Assembly: GCA_963850415.1 (NCBI GenBank)
Contig: CAWKLE010000002.1
Location: forward strand, 740,386 to 804,385
Direction of reading: 5' to 3'
Length of the DNA: 64,000 nt
Origin: VAXT01 sp963850415
GTDB lineage: Bacteria > Actinomycetota > Thermoleophilia > Gaiellales > Gaiellaceae
The number at the start of each line of letters is the position of its first letter. Within the stretch, counting starts at the first letter, position 1. Made by a program: the position numbers and the translations under genes. Under the pieces are notes generated by a model. It was given only the letters and a program-made list of their open reading frames with translations. It did no database searches and was not told where the DNA came from. Of the stretch, positions 49,782-58,718 are shown piece after piece.

Positions 49782-51744
49782 GACCACCCTTACCGAGCGG
49801 CTGCTGTACGAAGCCGGCGTCATCGACGAGATCGGAAGCGTCGACGCCGGAACGACCCAGACCGACACCCTGGCCCTCGAGCGCCAGCGAGGGATCACGA
49901 TCAAGTCCGCTGTCACGTCGTTCGCGCTCGGCGACGTCCACGTCAACCTGATCGACACTCCGGGCCACCCGGATTTCATTGCGGAGGTCGAGCGGGTGCT
50001 GAGCGTCCTCGACGGCGCGGTGCTCGTGATCTCCGCGGTCGAGGGCGTCCAGCCCCAGACCCGCATCCTGATGCGTGCGCTTCAGCGGCTGCGGATACCG
50101 ACGCTCTTGTTCCTGAACAAGATCGACCGTGCCGGCGCGGATGAGGACCGGGTGCTCCGGGCCGTTGCGGAGCGTCTCGGGGTCGTGGTGGTCCCGATGT
50201 CGACGCCGGGTGACCTGGGCACGCGAGATGCGTTCGTCAAGCCTGTCGCCGACCGCTCGGCCCTCCATGAAGTGCTCGCTGAGAACGACGAGGCGCTCCT
50301 AGAGTCGTTCGTCGACGACGGGTCGAGCGTTAAGCAGGGCCGTCTCCTCGAGGAGCTGGCGTCCCAGACGCAGCGTGTGCTCGTGCATCCGGTCTACTTC
50401 GGATCGGCACTGACGGGTGCAGGTGTCGACGCCGTGATGGCGGGAATCGCGGAGCTGCTCCCCTCCTCGACGGGCGACCCGGACGCGGCGCCATCGGCTT
50501 CGGTGTTCAAGATCGAGCGGGCGCCGAACGGCGAGAAGGTCGCATACGTCCGGATGTTCACCGGGACGATCCGAACGCGCGACCGGGTCGGCTTCGGCGC
50601 GGGCCACGAAGGCAAGGTGACTGCGATCGCGGTCTTCGAGGAAGGGCCGGCGGTGCAGCGTCCTTCGGTCGCCGCAGGTGGGGTCGCAAAGCTGTGGGGC
50701 CTCGCCGAGATCCAGATCGGTGACCGCATCGGCGAATCGGGCGCCACCGGGGTGCGCCCACAGTTCCCGCCGCCGACGCTGGAGTCGGTCGTCGTGGCCG
50801 GCGACCCGGACGACCGGGCACGGCTTCGCGCCGCCCTGACGCAGCTCGCCGAGCAGGACCCGCTGATCAACGTCCAGCAGAACGAGGTGCTGAACGAGGA
50901 CTCGGTCTCGCTCTACGGCGAGGTCCAGAAAGAGGTGATCGAGTCGACGCTCGAGACCGACTTCGGGCTCGAGGTCGAATTCCAGGACCCGACGCCGATC
51001 CACATCGAACGTCCGCGACGGAGCGGCGAATCGATCGAGGTGCTGCATTCGGAGACGAACCCGTTCCGCGCGACGATCGGCCTCCGCGTCGACCCTGCGC
51101 CGGCCGATTCGGGCGTCGAGTTCCGCATGGACTTCGACCCGCTGACGGCTCCCCTGTACCTGTACAAGACGCTCGCCAGCTTCGGGGAGCACATGGCGCG
51201 GTATGTCCGCGAGACGCTGCGGGAGGGCCTCCACGGCTGGCAGGTCACGGACTGTCTCGTGACGATGACCAGCTGTGCGTACAGCGTGCCGGACGGCCCG
51301 CCGTCGAAGCGAGGCCCGCTCAGCACGAGCAGCGACTACCGGAAATTGACCCCGATCGTGCTCATGCAGGCGCTAGAGCAGGCAAGAACGAGCGTGTGCG
51401 AACCGGTCGTCCTGGTGAGGCTCGAGGTCCCGGCCGAGTCGGTCGGCGCCGTGCTGGCCGCCGTCGGCCAACTCGGAGCGGTCGCCGAGATGGACTCGCT
51501 GCGAGGCGATCTCGCGACCGTCGAGACGGTGCTGTCGATCCTCGCCGCGCAGGACCTGCAGCGAGACCTGTCCAGGCTCACGAGCGGCGAGGGCGTGCTC
51601 GAGTCGTCCTTCCTTGGCTACCAACCGGTGAAGGGCGACCCGCCGACCCGGCGGCGGACGACCGTGAGCCCCCTCGAGCGGGACGAGTACATGCTGCACG
51701 TCACGAACCGCGCGCACGGAAAGAGCTCAGCGGCGAGCTCGTAA
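49729..51744 (+). CDS. TetM/OtrA-like ribosomal protection GTPase
   Basis: A 671-residue EF-G-like translational GTPase of the tetracycline ribosomal-protection family. GTPase motifs are A-H-V-D-A-G-K-T-T (12-20), R-G-I-T-I-K (54-59), D-T-P-G-H (76-80) and N-K-I-D (130-133); domains II to V follow in EF-G order. The size matches TetM, TetO and OtrA (about 640-665) rather than EF-G (about 700). These proteins release tetracycline from the ribosome; chromosomal actinobacterial members may have a different native ligand. The GTG start follows GGAGGG by eight bases. An overlapping upstream ORF and a downstream GYD-domain gene complete the unit. Confidence 0.88.
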   Translation: MSQRELNLGIVAHVDAGKTTLTERLLYEAGVIDEIGSVDAGTTQTDTLALERQRGITIKSAVTSFALGDVHVNLIDTPGHPDFIAEVERVLSVLDGAVLVISAVEGVQPQTRILMRALQRLRIPTLLFLNKIDRAGADEDRVLRAVAERLGVVVVPMSTPGDLGTRDAFVKPVADRSALHEVLAENDEALLESFVDDGSSVKQGRLLEELASQTQRVLVHPVYFGSALTGAGVDAVMAGIAELLPSSTGDPDAAPSASVFKIERAPNGEKVAYVRMFTGTIRTRDRVGFGAGHEGKVTAIAVFEEGPAVQRPSVAAGGVAKLWGLAEIQIGDRIGESGATGVRPQFPPPTLESVVVAGDPDDRARLRAALTQLAEQDPLINVQQNEVLNEDSVSLYGEVQKEVIESTLETDFGLEVEFQDPTPIHIERPRRSGESIEVLHSETNPFRATIGLRVDPAPADSGVEFRMDFDPLTAPLYLYKTLASFGEHMARYVRETLREGLHGWQVTDCLVTMTSCAYSVPDGPPSKRGPLSTSSDYRKLTPIVLMQALEQARTSVCEPVVLVRLEVPAESVGAVLAAVGQLGAVAEMDSLRGDLATVETVLSILAAQDLQRDLSRLTSGEGVLESSFLGYQPVKGDPPTRRRTTVSPLERDEYMLHVTNRAHGKSSAASS

Positions 51745-51850
51745 GAGGAGCGCGCATCGGTGCTTTCACGGAATCTCATTCACGGAACCGCCCGATGCCG
51801 CCCGCCTCCGCCGTCAGGAGAATCGATGATCGAGGAAGGAGGTGACCCAC

Positions 51851-52135
51851 ATGTTCACGTACGTCAGCTTCTTCGAGCTGACTCCGGAGGGACGCGAGAA
51901 GTTCCCGGAGATGCCAGTCTTTTTCGAGAAGATCACGAAGATCGTCGAGAAGGAGGAGGGCATCCTCGACACCTTTTACGCCCTGATGGGGCCCTGGGAC
52001 TTCTTCGCGATCACGAAGTTCCCGGACAACGAGACGGCGTTCCGCGCGCTCGGCAAGATCGGCGCGCTCGAGTATCTGAAGACGGAGACCTATCCGACCG
52101 AGGAGGTCGAGGTCTTCTTCAAGGCGCTCGTCTAG
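51851..52135 (+). CDS. GYD / Lrp ligand-domain-like small protein
   Basis: A 94-residue ferredoxin-like alpha/beta protein: M-F-T-Y-V-S-F-F-E-L-T-P-E-G, a helix, then I-L-D-T-F-Y-A-L-M-G-P-W-D-F-F-A-I-T-K-F-P-D, as in the GYD domain and related to the ligand-sensing part of Lrp/AsnC. No DNA-binding domain. Its ATG is preceded by a full-length anti-16S complement AAGGAGGTGA (51837-51846) with four bases of spacing; a GTG inside that site (51842) is not the start. High expression is implied. It follows the GTPase gene by about 100 bases. Confidence 0.8.
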   Translation: MFTYVSFFELTPEGREKFPEMPVFFEKITKIVEKEEGILDTFYALMGPWDFFAITKFPDNETAFRALGKIGALEYLKTETYPTEEVEVFFKALV

Positions 52136-52154
52136 ACGAACCACAAGCTCGCGA

Positions 52155-52184
52155 GTGAGGGTCGCAGCCCGTTGCGACCCTCAC
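52155..52184. terminator. Bidirectional terminator hairpin
   Basis: A perfect 12-bp stem (GTGAGGGTCGCA with TGCGACCCTCAC) and a six-base loop between convergent genes. It includes the stop codon of the minus-strand gene. Confidence 0.75.
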
Positions 52185-53140
52185 GCGTTTCCGGCGACCA
52201 CGATGCAGGCGTCATGCGAGGAGCGTGCGATCTTCTCGGTGCGGAGGATGCGGCCTCTGGAGTTGAGGACGCAGAGCGTCCCCGTCCCGAGACCCGGTGT
52301 GACGACCCAGCCTCGGCCCTGCTGGATGTTGTACGACTCGTCGGGGATGCGCGTCAGCCGGAGAAGCCGCCCGTCCGCGGCGTGGACGCGGAGCGTTCCG
52401 CTCTCACCGCTCGCGTGGTACACGCGCTCCCCTTTGAAGGTGAAGTGCTGGGGTGGCTCGTCCGCGGGGATCTTCGCCAGGAGCCGCCCGGTGCGAGCCG
52501 AGTACAGCGCCACCTCGTTCACGGCTCCGGAGCTGACCCAGACATGTCTGCCGCCCGGCGCGAAGCCGACGTCGTGCGCGAGGAAGGGCGGCCGGAAACG
52601 CCTGAGAAGCCGGGGCCGGGCGCGGTGGCGAACGTCGACGACGGCGACCTCCTCGGCCTTCGTGCCGAGCGCGACCCAGAGCGTGCGGCCCGAAGGGTCA
52701 ATCGTGACGTGGCGAGCGAGCGGCCCGACGGCAACGCGCCCGAGGACGCGGGCCGTGGTGACGTCCAGCACAACCACCTCCCCACGCTTCGCGTCGCTCA
52801 CGTAGGCGTGCCGACCGTCCGGATGGCCGGCCGTGTACCGCGGCTCGCCGAACCCGCGGAGGACGTGCGCAACGGAGAGCGACGAGCTCTGCACGATGGT
52901 CACCACCCCGATCTCCGAATGAGCGACGACCGCATGACTCCCGACCGTCTCGATGCTTCGGGGTCGCGAAAGCGTCGGAACGTATCGGTGTATACGGCCG
53001 GTTGCGAGGTCGACGGCGACGAGGCGCGACTCGAGGTCAGCCGTTACGAGCGCGACCTCGCGTCCAGGCTCGATTGCGGCGAGCCCGCGAGGAGCGAGAG
53101 CGAGGGCCGCAGCCCCAACGATTAACGCACGACGATCCAT
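52181..53140 (-). CDS. Exported YVTN-type beta-propeller protein
   Basis: A 319-residue protein with a short N-terminal signal (M-D-R-R-A-L-I-V-G-A-A-A-L-A-L, about 1-22) and a seven-bladed propeller of YVTN/NHL-like repeats (P-D-G-R-H-A-Y-V-S-D, D-P-S-G-R-T-L-W-V-A, A-P-G-G-R-H-V-W-V-S). Such proteins are surface or periplasmic and often bind partners or cofactors; no enzyme motif is visible. Convergent with the GYD gene across a strong hairpin. Confidence 0.8.
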   Translation of the reverse strand: MDRRALIVGAAALALAPRGLAAIEPGREVALVTADLESRLVAVDLATGRIHRYVPTLSRPRSIETVGSHAVVAHSEIGVVTIVQSSSLSVAHVLRGFGEPRYTAGHPDGRHAYVSDAKRGEVVVLDVTTARVLGRVAVGPLARHVTIDPSGRTLWVALGTKAEEVAVVDVRHRARPRLLRRFRPPFLAHDVGFAPGGRHVWVSSGAVNEVALYSARTGRLLAKIPADEPPQHFTFKGERVYHASGESGTLRVHAADGRLLRLTRIPDESYNIQQGRGWVVTPGLGTGTLCVLNSRGRILRTEKIARSSHDACIVVAGNA

Positions 53141-53250
53141 GCAAAGAGGTACGAAGGCAGCCGCCTGCGAGGTCCGTACTCAGAGCGTTGTTTCAGCCTC
53201 ACGCGGTTGCGCAGGAGCAAACTCCCCGGAAGTACAGAAAGGAGAGCACG

Positions 53251-53595
53251 ATGAGCAACGAAGAGGCGGCACCTGAGACGAAAGGTGTTACGGCGGAGCT
53301 ACTCGCAACGGTTGACCTTGGCCCTGAGATCGAGGGCATGGCAGGGCGCCAACTTCGAATGCGTATGGTGACCATCGAGCCTGGAGGTGTCTACGGCCCG
53401 ATTCACGACCATAAAGACAGACCTGGCATCGTCTACGTTCTGGAGGGAACGATCACCGACCATCGAGATGGAGTCGCTAAGGACTACGGGCCGGGTGTGG
53501 GCTGGCCCGAGGATAGGAACACCGCACACTGGCTTGAGAACAGAGGAACGATTCCGGCGGCGGAGATCTCGGTCGACATAGTCAGGCAGGAGTAA
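53251..53595 (+). CDS. Cupin protein with atypical base composition
   Basis: A 114-residue cupin. Motif 1 is G-P-I-H-D-H-K-D-R-P-G-I-V-Y-V-L-E-G and motif 2 includes G-P-G-V-G-W-P-E-D-R-N-T-A-H-W-L-E-N, giving the metal histidines. ATG 53251 has AAAGGAGA upstream. Codon use is visibly less GC-biased than in its neighbours (frequent third-position A and T), which points to recent acquisition. It sits next to a tRNA-Asn gene, a common insertion point, though no repeat of the tRNA is seen. Substrate unknown. Confidence 0.82.
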   Translation: MSNEEAAPETKGVTAELLATVDLGPEIEGMAGRQLRMRMVTIEPGGVYGPIHDHKDRPGIVYVLEGTITDHRDGVAKDYGPGVGWPEDRNTAHWLENRGTIPAAEISVDIVRQE

Positions 53596-53639
53596 GACAT
53601 TCGCTCAACCATGCGCCTTCTGCATGGTCTCTCGGTGCA

Positions 53640-53714
<75 letters not shown>

Positions 53715-53747
53715 TCGGTGCTCAGCGGTCGCGAATTGTAGCGTCGG

Positions 53748-55379
53748 TTAAGCCAGGGCCTGGACCGCCTCGCGGACCTTCGCCAGCTGCTCCTGGATCT
53801 CTTTCGTGTGCTCCAGATCGGCGTCTGCGAGCTCCCGGCGGAGGCGCCGTTCCCGAAGGCGGAGCAGCAGCTCCTTGCCGGTCGCCTCGTCGATCGCCTC
53901 CGCGGCGGCGCGCGCGTCGAGCTCCGCGATCAGCGGCACGAGCTCGGCGTCGGCCTCGCCGCCGTCGACGAGATGGGCGCGCAGTGTCCGGTACCGCTCG
54001 TTGTCGAAGTGCTCGGCGCTCATCTCCGCGAGCACCGGGATCAGATCCGCGTGCGCGATGCAGCCCGCGAGCGCCTCGCGCTCGAGCCTGTCCCCCGCGT
54101 CGATCAGCCTCGGCGACGCCGCCGCTCCGGTCGCAGCACTCCCGGCCGCGCGCAGCTGCACGGTCAACCCGAGCCGGTCGTTCGCGAGCCGCCACGCATC
54201 GTGCCGCTCGGGCGACTCCGGGATCCCGTTCAGGATGTCCTGGACGCGCAGGTACGCGTGCTGCTTGTCCCGTGCGCGGTCGAGCTCGAGCCGGACGCGA
54301 TGCACGGCGTACGGCTCGGCCGCCCCGAGCCGCTCCTCGAAGCCGGCCGGGTCGTCGGCCGGATCCTTGCCCCGCGGAAGGGCGACGATGCGAACCTCGA
54401 ATCCCTGCGTGACGGCCAGCTCCATCCCCCGCAGCGTCGCCTCCTCGCCGGCCGCGTCCGAGTCGAAGCAGAGGAAAAGCCGCTGCGTCAGCCGCTTGAG
54501 CTCGCGCAGCTGGTGCTCCGTAAGCGCCGTGCCCATCGAGGCGACGACCGGCATCAAACCGGCCTGCCGCAAGGCGATCACGTCCGTGTTCCCCTCGACG
54601 ACGAGCGCCCGGTCCTCCTTCGTCACCGCACCGCGCGCCAGGTGGAGCCCGTACAGGACGTGCGACTTGTGGAAGAGCTCGCCCTCCGGAGAGTTGACGT
54701 ACTTGCCGCGCAGCGGGTCGTCCTCGTGCAGCTTGCGCGCCTGGAAGCCGACGATCCGGCCGCGCGCGTCGGTGAGCGGAAACATCAACCGCCGCTGGAA
54801 GTAGTCCGAGCCGCGGCGGGTGACGAGGCCCGCTCCGGCGAGCTCCTCGGCCGTGAACCCCTTCTCGCGCGCCTTCTTCACGAGCGTCGCGCCCGCGGGC
54901 GAGAGCCCGAGCCGGAACTCGCGGCATACCTCCTCGCCGAGGCCGCGCGACTCGAGGTACTCCTGCACCGCCTTGCCCGACTCCGCCCACAGCACCCGCT
55001 CGTAGAACGACGCGGCCTGGTCGAGCAGCGCGAACAGCCGGTCACGCAGGTGCCGCTGCGCCTCGGCTTGTGGCGACGACTCGTCGTACTCGAGCGGGAC
55101 GTTGAAGCGGTCGGCGAGCCACTCGATCGCGCCCACGAAGTCGAGGCTCTCCGTCTCGCGCACGAACGAGATCGCATCCCCTCCCGCCTGGCAGCCGAAG
55201 CAGTAGTACGTCCCCCGGTCCGGCGAGACCGAGAACGACGGCGTCTTCTCCTGGTGGAACGGGCAGAGCCCCGTGTAGCGCGCGCCGACCTTGCGCAGCC
55301 GAGTGCGGGCCTCGACGAGGTCGACGATGTTGGCCGCGGCCTTGACCGCGTCGACCGAGGTGTCCTTGATGCGGGCCAC
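53748..55379 (-). CDS. dnaG: DNA primase
   Basis: A 543-residue bacterial primase that makes RNA primers for replication. It has the N-terminal CHC2 zinc finger (C39, H42, C60, C63), the DnaG core with an E-G-N-T-D-V-I-A-L Toprim acidic motif (usually E-G-Y-M-D) and C-F-D-S-D-A-A-G, and a C-terminal DnaB-interacting helical region that is somewhat short. GTG start. Its start overlaps the stop of the dGTPase gene by one base, the common actinobacterial pairing dgt-dnaG. Confidence 0.95.
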   Translation of the reverse strand: MARIKDTSVDAVKAAANIVDLVEARTRLRKVGARYTGLCPFHQEKTPSFSVSPDRGTYYCFGCQAGGDAISFVRETESLDFVGAIEWLADRFNVPLEYDESSPQAEAQRHLRDRLFALLDQAASFYERVLWAESGKAVQEYLESRGLGEEVCREFRLGLSPAGATLVKKAREKGFTAEELAGAGLVTRRGSDYFQRRLMFPLTDARGRIVGFQARKLHEDDPLRGKYVNSPEGELFHKSHVLYGLHLARGAVTKEDRALVVEGNTDVIALRQAGLMPVVASMGTALTEHQLRELKRLTQRLFLCFDSDAAGEEATLRGMELAVTQGFEVRIVALPRGKDPADDPAGFEERLGAAEPYAVHRVRLELDRARDKQHAYLRVQDILNGIPESPERHDAWRLANDRLGLTVQLRAAGSAATGAAASPRLIDAGDRLEREALAGCIAHADLIPVLAEMSAEHFDNERYRTLRAHLVDGGEADAELVPLIAELDARAAAEAIDEATGKELLLRLRERRLRRELADADLEHTKEIQEQLAKVREAVQALA

Positions 55380-56326
55380 TAGATGGCGGCCGCGTACTCG
55401 AGCGCGAAGCGGTCGGTCATGCCCGACAGATAGTCCACGATCTCGGCCGGCGAGTCACCCCGCTCCGCGAGGCTGTCGAAGATCCGGCGTACCGTCTCGC
55501 CGGCCCGCGCGTGCTCCTCCCTCGTCTGCGGACCGAGGTAGACCCGGTCGAACATGAAGCTGCGCAACGAGAGCATCGCGGCGCCCACCTCCTCGCCCTG
55601 CACGATGTCGCCCGCCGCGTCCGACGACTCGACGAGGTCGTGGACGAGCGTGTCGATCCGCTTCGAGCCGGCCGGGCCGAGCAGCGCGACCTCGTTCTGC
55701 GGGAGGTCGTCGGCGGCGAGGATCCCGTGTCGGATCGCGTCGTCGATGTCGTGGTTGATGTACGCGACGCGGTCGACGATCCGGACGATCTTCCCCTCGT
55801 GCGTCTCCGGCTCGACCTCACCCGTGTGCTTGAGGATGCCGTCGCGGACCTCCCACGTGAGGTTCAGCTGCTCCGCGATGCGCAGGGACTGCTCGTTGTG
55901 CCGGAAGCCGGTGCCGAACCGCTCGCGCAGGCACTCGTCGAGCGCTTCCTCGCCCGCATGCCCGAACGGCGTGTGGCCCATGTCGTGTCCCAGGCCGATC
56001 GCCTCGGTCAGATCCTCGTTCAGGCGCAGCGCCCGTGCGACGCCGCGCGCGATGCCGGTCGTCTCGAGCGTGTGCGTCATGCGCGTGCGGAAATGGTCGC
56101 CGGCCGGGTCGATGAAGACCTGCGTCTTGCCCTTCAAACGCCGGAACGCCTTCGAGTGCAGGATCCGGTCGCGATCGCGCTGGAACGGCGTCCGCAGGCG
56201 GCATTCGTCCTCCTCGCGCGCGCGCCCGCGTGACTCGTACGAGCGCACCGCGAGCGGGGACAGCCACGACTCTTCCTGCTCCCGGACTCGTGCTTCGAAC
56301 TCGCTGGCGACGGTGCTCTGGGCCAC
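55379..56326 (-). CDS. dgt: Deoxyguanosinetriphosphate triphosphohydrolase-like protein
   Basis: A 315-residue HD-domain dNTPase that hydrolyses dGTP (or other dNTPs) to nucleoside and triphosphate, influencing dNTP pools. HD motifs: R-T-R-M-T-H-T-L-E, then L-G-H-D-M-G-H-T-P-F-G-H-A-G-E, and a late V-A-Y-I-N-H-D metal aspartate. Shorter than E. coli Dgt, as usual for this subfamily. GTG start. Upstream partner of dnaG. Confidence 0.93.
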   Translation of the reverse strand: MAQSTVASEFEARVREQEESWLSPLAVRSYESRGRAREEDECRLRTPFQRDRDRILHSKAFRRLKGKTQVFIDPAGDHFRTRMTHTLETTGIARGVARALRLNEDLTEAIGLGHDMGHTPFGHAGEEALDECLRERFGTGFRHNEQSLRIAEQLNLTWEVRDGILKHTGEVEPETHEGKIVRIVDRVAYINHDIDDAIRHGILAADDLPQNEVALLGPAGSKRIDTLVHDLVESSDAAGDIVQGEEVGAAMLSLRSFMFDRVYLGPQTREEHARAGETVRRIFDSLAERGDSPAEIVDYLSGMTDRFALEYAAAI

Positions 56327-56373
56327 CGTCGAAGGCTACTCCGCGGCGCGGCCGATGGGACGCGCGGGCACGG

Positions 56374-57135
56374 CTACACGATGATCGGGACGGTGCCTCC
56401 GTCCGCGCTCCACGCCGAGCCCGTCACGTAACCGGCGCGGTCCGAGCACAGGAAGACGATCACTGCGGCGATCTCATCAGCCTCCGCGAGGCGCCCCAGC
56501 GGCCGACCGGCCCCCACGGCGTCCAGCACCTCGTCGCGCGACTTTCCGGTCCGCTCCGCCTGCTGGTCGGCGAGCCCTCCCGGAGCGAGCCACGCGCCGG
56601 TCGCAGTGGGCCCCGGAGTGACGGCGTTGCAGCGGATCCCGTCTTTTGCATAGAGGTCGGCGACGAGCCGCGAGAGAGACAGAACCGCCGCCTTCGTCAC
56701 CGTGTAGTTCGGCATCGAGGTCGAGGGCCGTTTTCCGGCCGTCGAGGAAACGTTGACGATCGATCCGCCGCGGCCGCGCATCTCCGGCAGCGCCGCGCGA
56801 ATCGTCCGGACGTAGCTCATCACGTTTAGCTGCCACATCTCGTCCCACTGGACGTCGGTCAGCGCGTCGAAGTCGATCTGGTACGCAAGCCCCACGTTGT
56901 TCACGAGGCAGTCGACGGCGCCGAGCTCACGGGCGCGCCCAATGAGCTCCGCGGGAGCATCTGGATCGGCGAGGTCGCCGGCCACGTGCAACGCCTCGCC
57001 CACGCCCGGCGCGCCGCTGCGGCCGCTCGTGACCACGCGCGCCCCCTCCTCGGCGAGCATCCTCGCAACGGCGCGGCCGATCCCGCCCGTCGAGCCGGTG
57101 ACGACGCAGACGCGATCGCGGAGCCCGAGATCCAC
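56374..57135 (-). CDS. Short-chain dehydrogenase/reductase
   Basis: A 253-residue classical SDR: T-G-S-T-G-G-I-G (13-20) for the nucleotide, N-N-V-G (79-82), and the catalytic Ser130/131, Tyr144 and Lys148. The C-terminus follows the 3-oxoacyl-ACP reductase or gluconate dehydrogenase pattern (S-A-W-S-A-D-G-G). Substrate unknown. GTG start at 57135, 20 bases from the divergent phosphatase gene. Same strand as dgt, about 50 bases upstream of it. Confidence 0.9.
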   Translation of the reverse strand: MDLGLRDRVCVVTGSTGGIGRAVARMLAEEGARVVTSGRSGAPGVGEALHVAGDLADPDAPAELIGRARELGAVDCLVNNVGLAYQIDFDALTDVQWDEMWQLNVMSYVRTIRAALPEMRGRGGSIVNVSSTAGKRPSTSMPNYTVTKAAVLSLSRLVADLYAKDGIRCNAVTPGPTATGAWLAPGGLADQQAERTGKSRDEVLDAVGAGRPLGRLAEADEIAAVIVFLCSDRAGYVTGSAWSADGGTVPIIV

Positions 57136-57155
57136 GGGCGGCTAGCGTACAGCCC

Positions 57156-57674
57156 GTGACTACGCTCCTCATCGCACGCCACGGAGAGACCGAGTGGAAC
57201 CGCGAGGACCGCTACCAGGGACACGCCGATCCGCCGCTGAACGCAACCGGTCGAGCGCAGGCCGAGAGGCTCGGAACGAACCTCGCCGAAGAGCCCGTCG
57301 ACGCGATCTATTCGAGCGACCTGCGCAGGGCTTCGGAGACCGCCGAGATCGTCGGCGCACGCCTCGGCCTACCGGTCGGGCAGGAGCCCGGGCTGCGCGA
57401 AATCGAGGTCGGCTCCTGGCAGGGGCTGACGAAGGCGCAGATCGACGGCCGCCCGTGGGACGGCGAGACGTACGAGCGGCATTCCGAGCGAGTCATGCGG
57501 GCCTTGCGGGCCATCGCCGCGCGTCACCCGGACGGACGCGTGCTCGTCGTCAGCCACGGCGGCTCGCTCAGGCGCGTGCAGAAAGCCGTGCTCGGCGAGC
57601 CCCTGCCGGTCGTCGAGCACTGCACCGTCTGGACGTGCACGATCGAGGACGGCGAGCTGCTCACGAACCCCTGA
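57156..57674 (+). CDS. Histidine phosphatase family protein
   Basis: A 172-residue phosphoglycerate-mutase-superfamily phosphatase with R-H-G-E (8-11, phosphorylated His9), the S-S-D-L-R-R-A-S-E-T-A segment and S-H-G-G near residue 130. Acts on small phosphomonoesters; it is too generic to name as a mutase, since gpmI already supplies that activity here. GTG start. Divergent from the SDR gene. Confidence 0.9.
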   Translation: MTTLLIARHGETEWNREDRYQGHADPPLNATGRAQAERLGTNLAEEPVDAIYSSDLRRASETAEIVGARLGLPVGQEPGLREIEVGSWQGLTKAQIDGRPWDGETYERHSERVMRALRAIAARHPDGRVLVVSHGGSLRRVQKAVLGEPLPVVEHCTVWTCTIEDGELLTNP

Positions 57675-57761
57675 ACGGGGGATATCGGTTTGCCTGACCG
57701 GCGGGCATTGTTCGATTGCGGGCACGGACAGCGCCCGCGAAACCACAATCGGGGGAAGGAC

Positions 57762-58043
57762 ATGCACGAGAACTGCGGCGACCGGCCCTTGCTGGGGTCG
57801 GTACTTGTGACACAAGGCGTTGTCGAGAACGGCGAGCTCGACGAGGCACTCTTGGACCAGGCCGAGAGCGGCAAGCAGCTCGGCGAGATCCTGGTCGACC
57901 GGGGCGTGATCTGCCGGCCCGAGCTGGACCGCGCGATCGCCGGACAGTCCGGGGTCGACCTGGACGAGGAAGCAGGCTTCGGAAGCGGGCTGCGTTCGGC
58001 CATCGAGCGTCGGCACCGCTGGCGGCGCGACTTCCGGATCTAG
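57762..58043 (+). CDS. MshEN-like domain protein
   Basis: A 93-residue protein resembling the MshEN/GspE N-terminal domain: L-G-S-V-L-V-T-Q-G-V-V, L-D-E-A-L-L-D-Q, then L-G-E-I-L-V-D-R-G-V-I and L-D-R-A-I-A-G-Q, two copies of the 24-residue helical unit. In type IV pilus and type II secretion ATPases this domain can bind c-di-GMP. Here it stands alone, with an arginine-rich tail R-H-R-W-R-R. ATG 57762 has GGGGGAAGGA just upstream. No secretion genes nearby. Confidence 0.7.
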   Translation: MHENCGDRPLLGSVLVTQGVVENGELDEALLDQAESGKQLGEILVDRGVICRPELDRAIAGQSGVDLDEEAGFGSGLRSAIERRHRWRRDFRI

Positions 58044-58095
58044 AGCCGAGCCCGACCGAGGACTGACTAGCCGTGGTGCGAGGCGTAGCCTGCCG

Positions 58096-58551
58096 TCAGC
58101 CTCTGACGCAAGTGACGTAGAACTTGACCGTCCGCCGGGTTGTTCCGTGGTTGACGAGCCGGATCATCCAGCCGGTCGGGCGGCTGTTGTCCGTCGCGTC
58201 GGAGCCGAGCAGCGTCGTCGGAGCGCTCCCGAGAACTACCACATCCCGGTCTGTCGCGAAATCGGTGAGGAAGCCGCCACCGGTGGCATAGCTGCCCTCG
58301 GGACAGGGAATGGAGGCGTCTTCCTGTACTCCGTTGCCAACGGACGCGGTCGCGACCTTGACCAGCGGTTTGCCCGTGATCGCGAGCACGCCAGAGCGAA
58401 AGTCCCGCTGCTGGAGGGAGTAATCGATCACTTGCCGACTGCCCACGCTGTTGGCCGGCAGGCGCGTGACCGCGTACCCGGTTCCGCCGAGCGACAACGC
58501 GAGCGCCAGGCACGCGACGACCATCGGCGGATTGAGAAATCTGCTCTTCAT
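58096..58551 (-). CDS. Secreted protein, LGGTGYA-type signal
   Basis: A 151-residue exported protein. The signal region (P-P-M-V-V-A-C-L-A-L-A-L-S-L-G-G-T-G-Y-A) followed by R-L-P-A-N-S-V-G-S-R-Q is a pattern I associate with abundant secreted proteins of Thermoleophilia. The mature beta-rich domain has two cysteines (I-P-C-P and V-T-C-V). ATG 58551 follows a weak AGGGG site; the open frame upstream is not coding-like. Function unknown. Confidence 0.75.
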   Translation of the reverse strand: MKSRFLNPPMVVACLALALSLGGTGYAVTRLPANSVGSRQVIDYSLQQRDFRSGVLAITGKPLVKVATASVGNGVQEDASIPCPEGSYATGGGFLTDFATDRDVVVLGSAPTTLLGSDATDNSRPTGWMIRLVNHGTTRRTVKFYVTCVRG

Positions 58552-58718
58552 GACCCCTGCCTCTCTTGAAAGCTGACCAGAGCGTCGGGCAAAGTATCTC
58601 ACGACCCCGGACGGTGGAATGAGCCCCTTTGTTGTCTCGCTGGGCAACCGTTCCGAGACACGATTTTCGCAACCGGGGGGCAGCTTGGAGGGAAGGGGCC
58701 TTGCGCTAGGCTCCGACC

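Noticed and set aside
57156..57674. Cofactor-dependent phosphoglycerate mutase
   Set aside because: Too short and generic; gpmI is already in the glycolytic operon.
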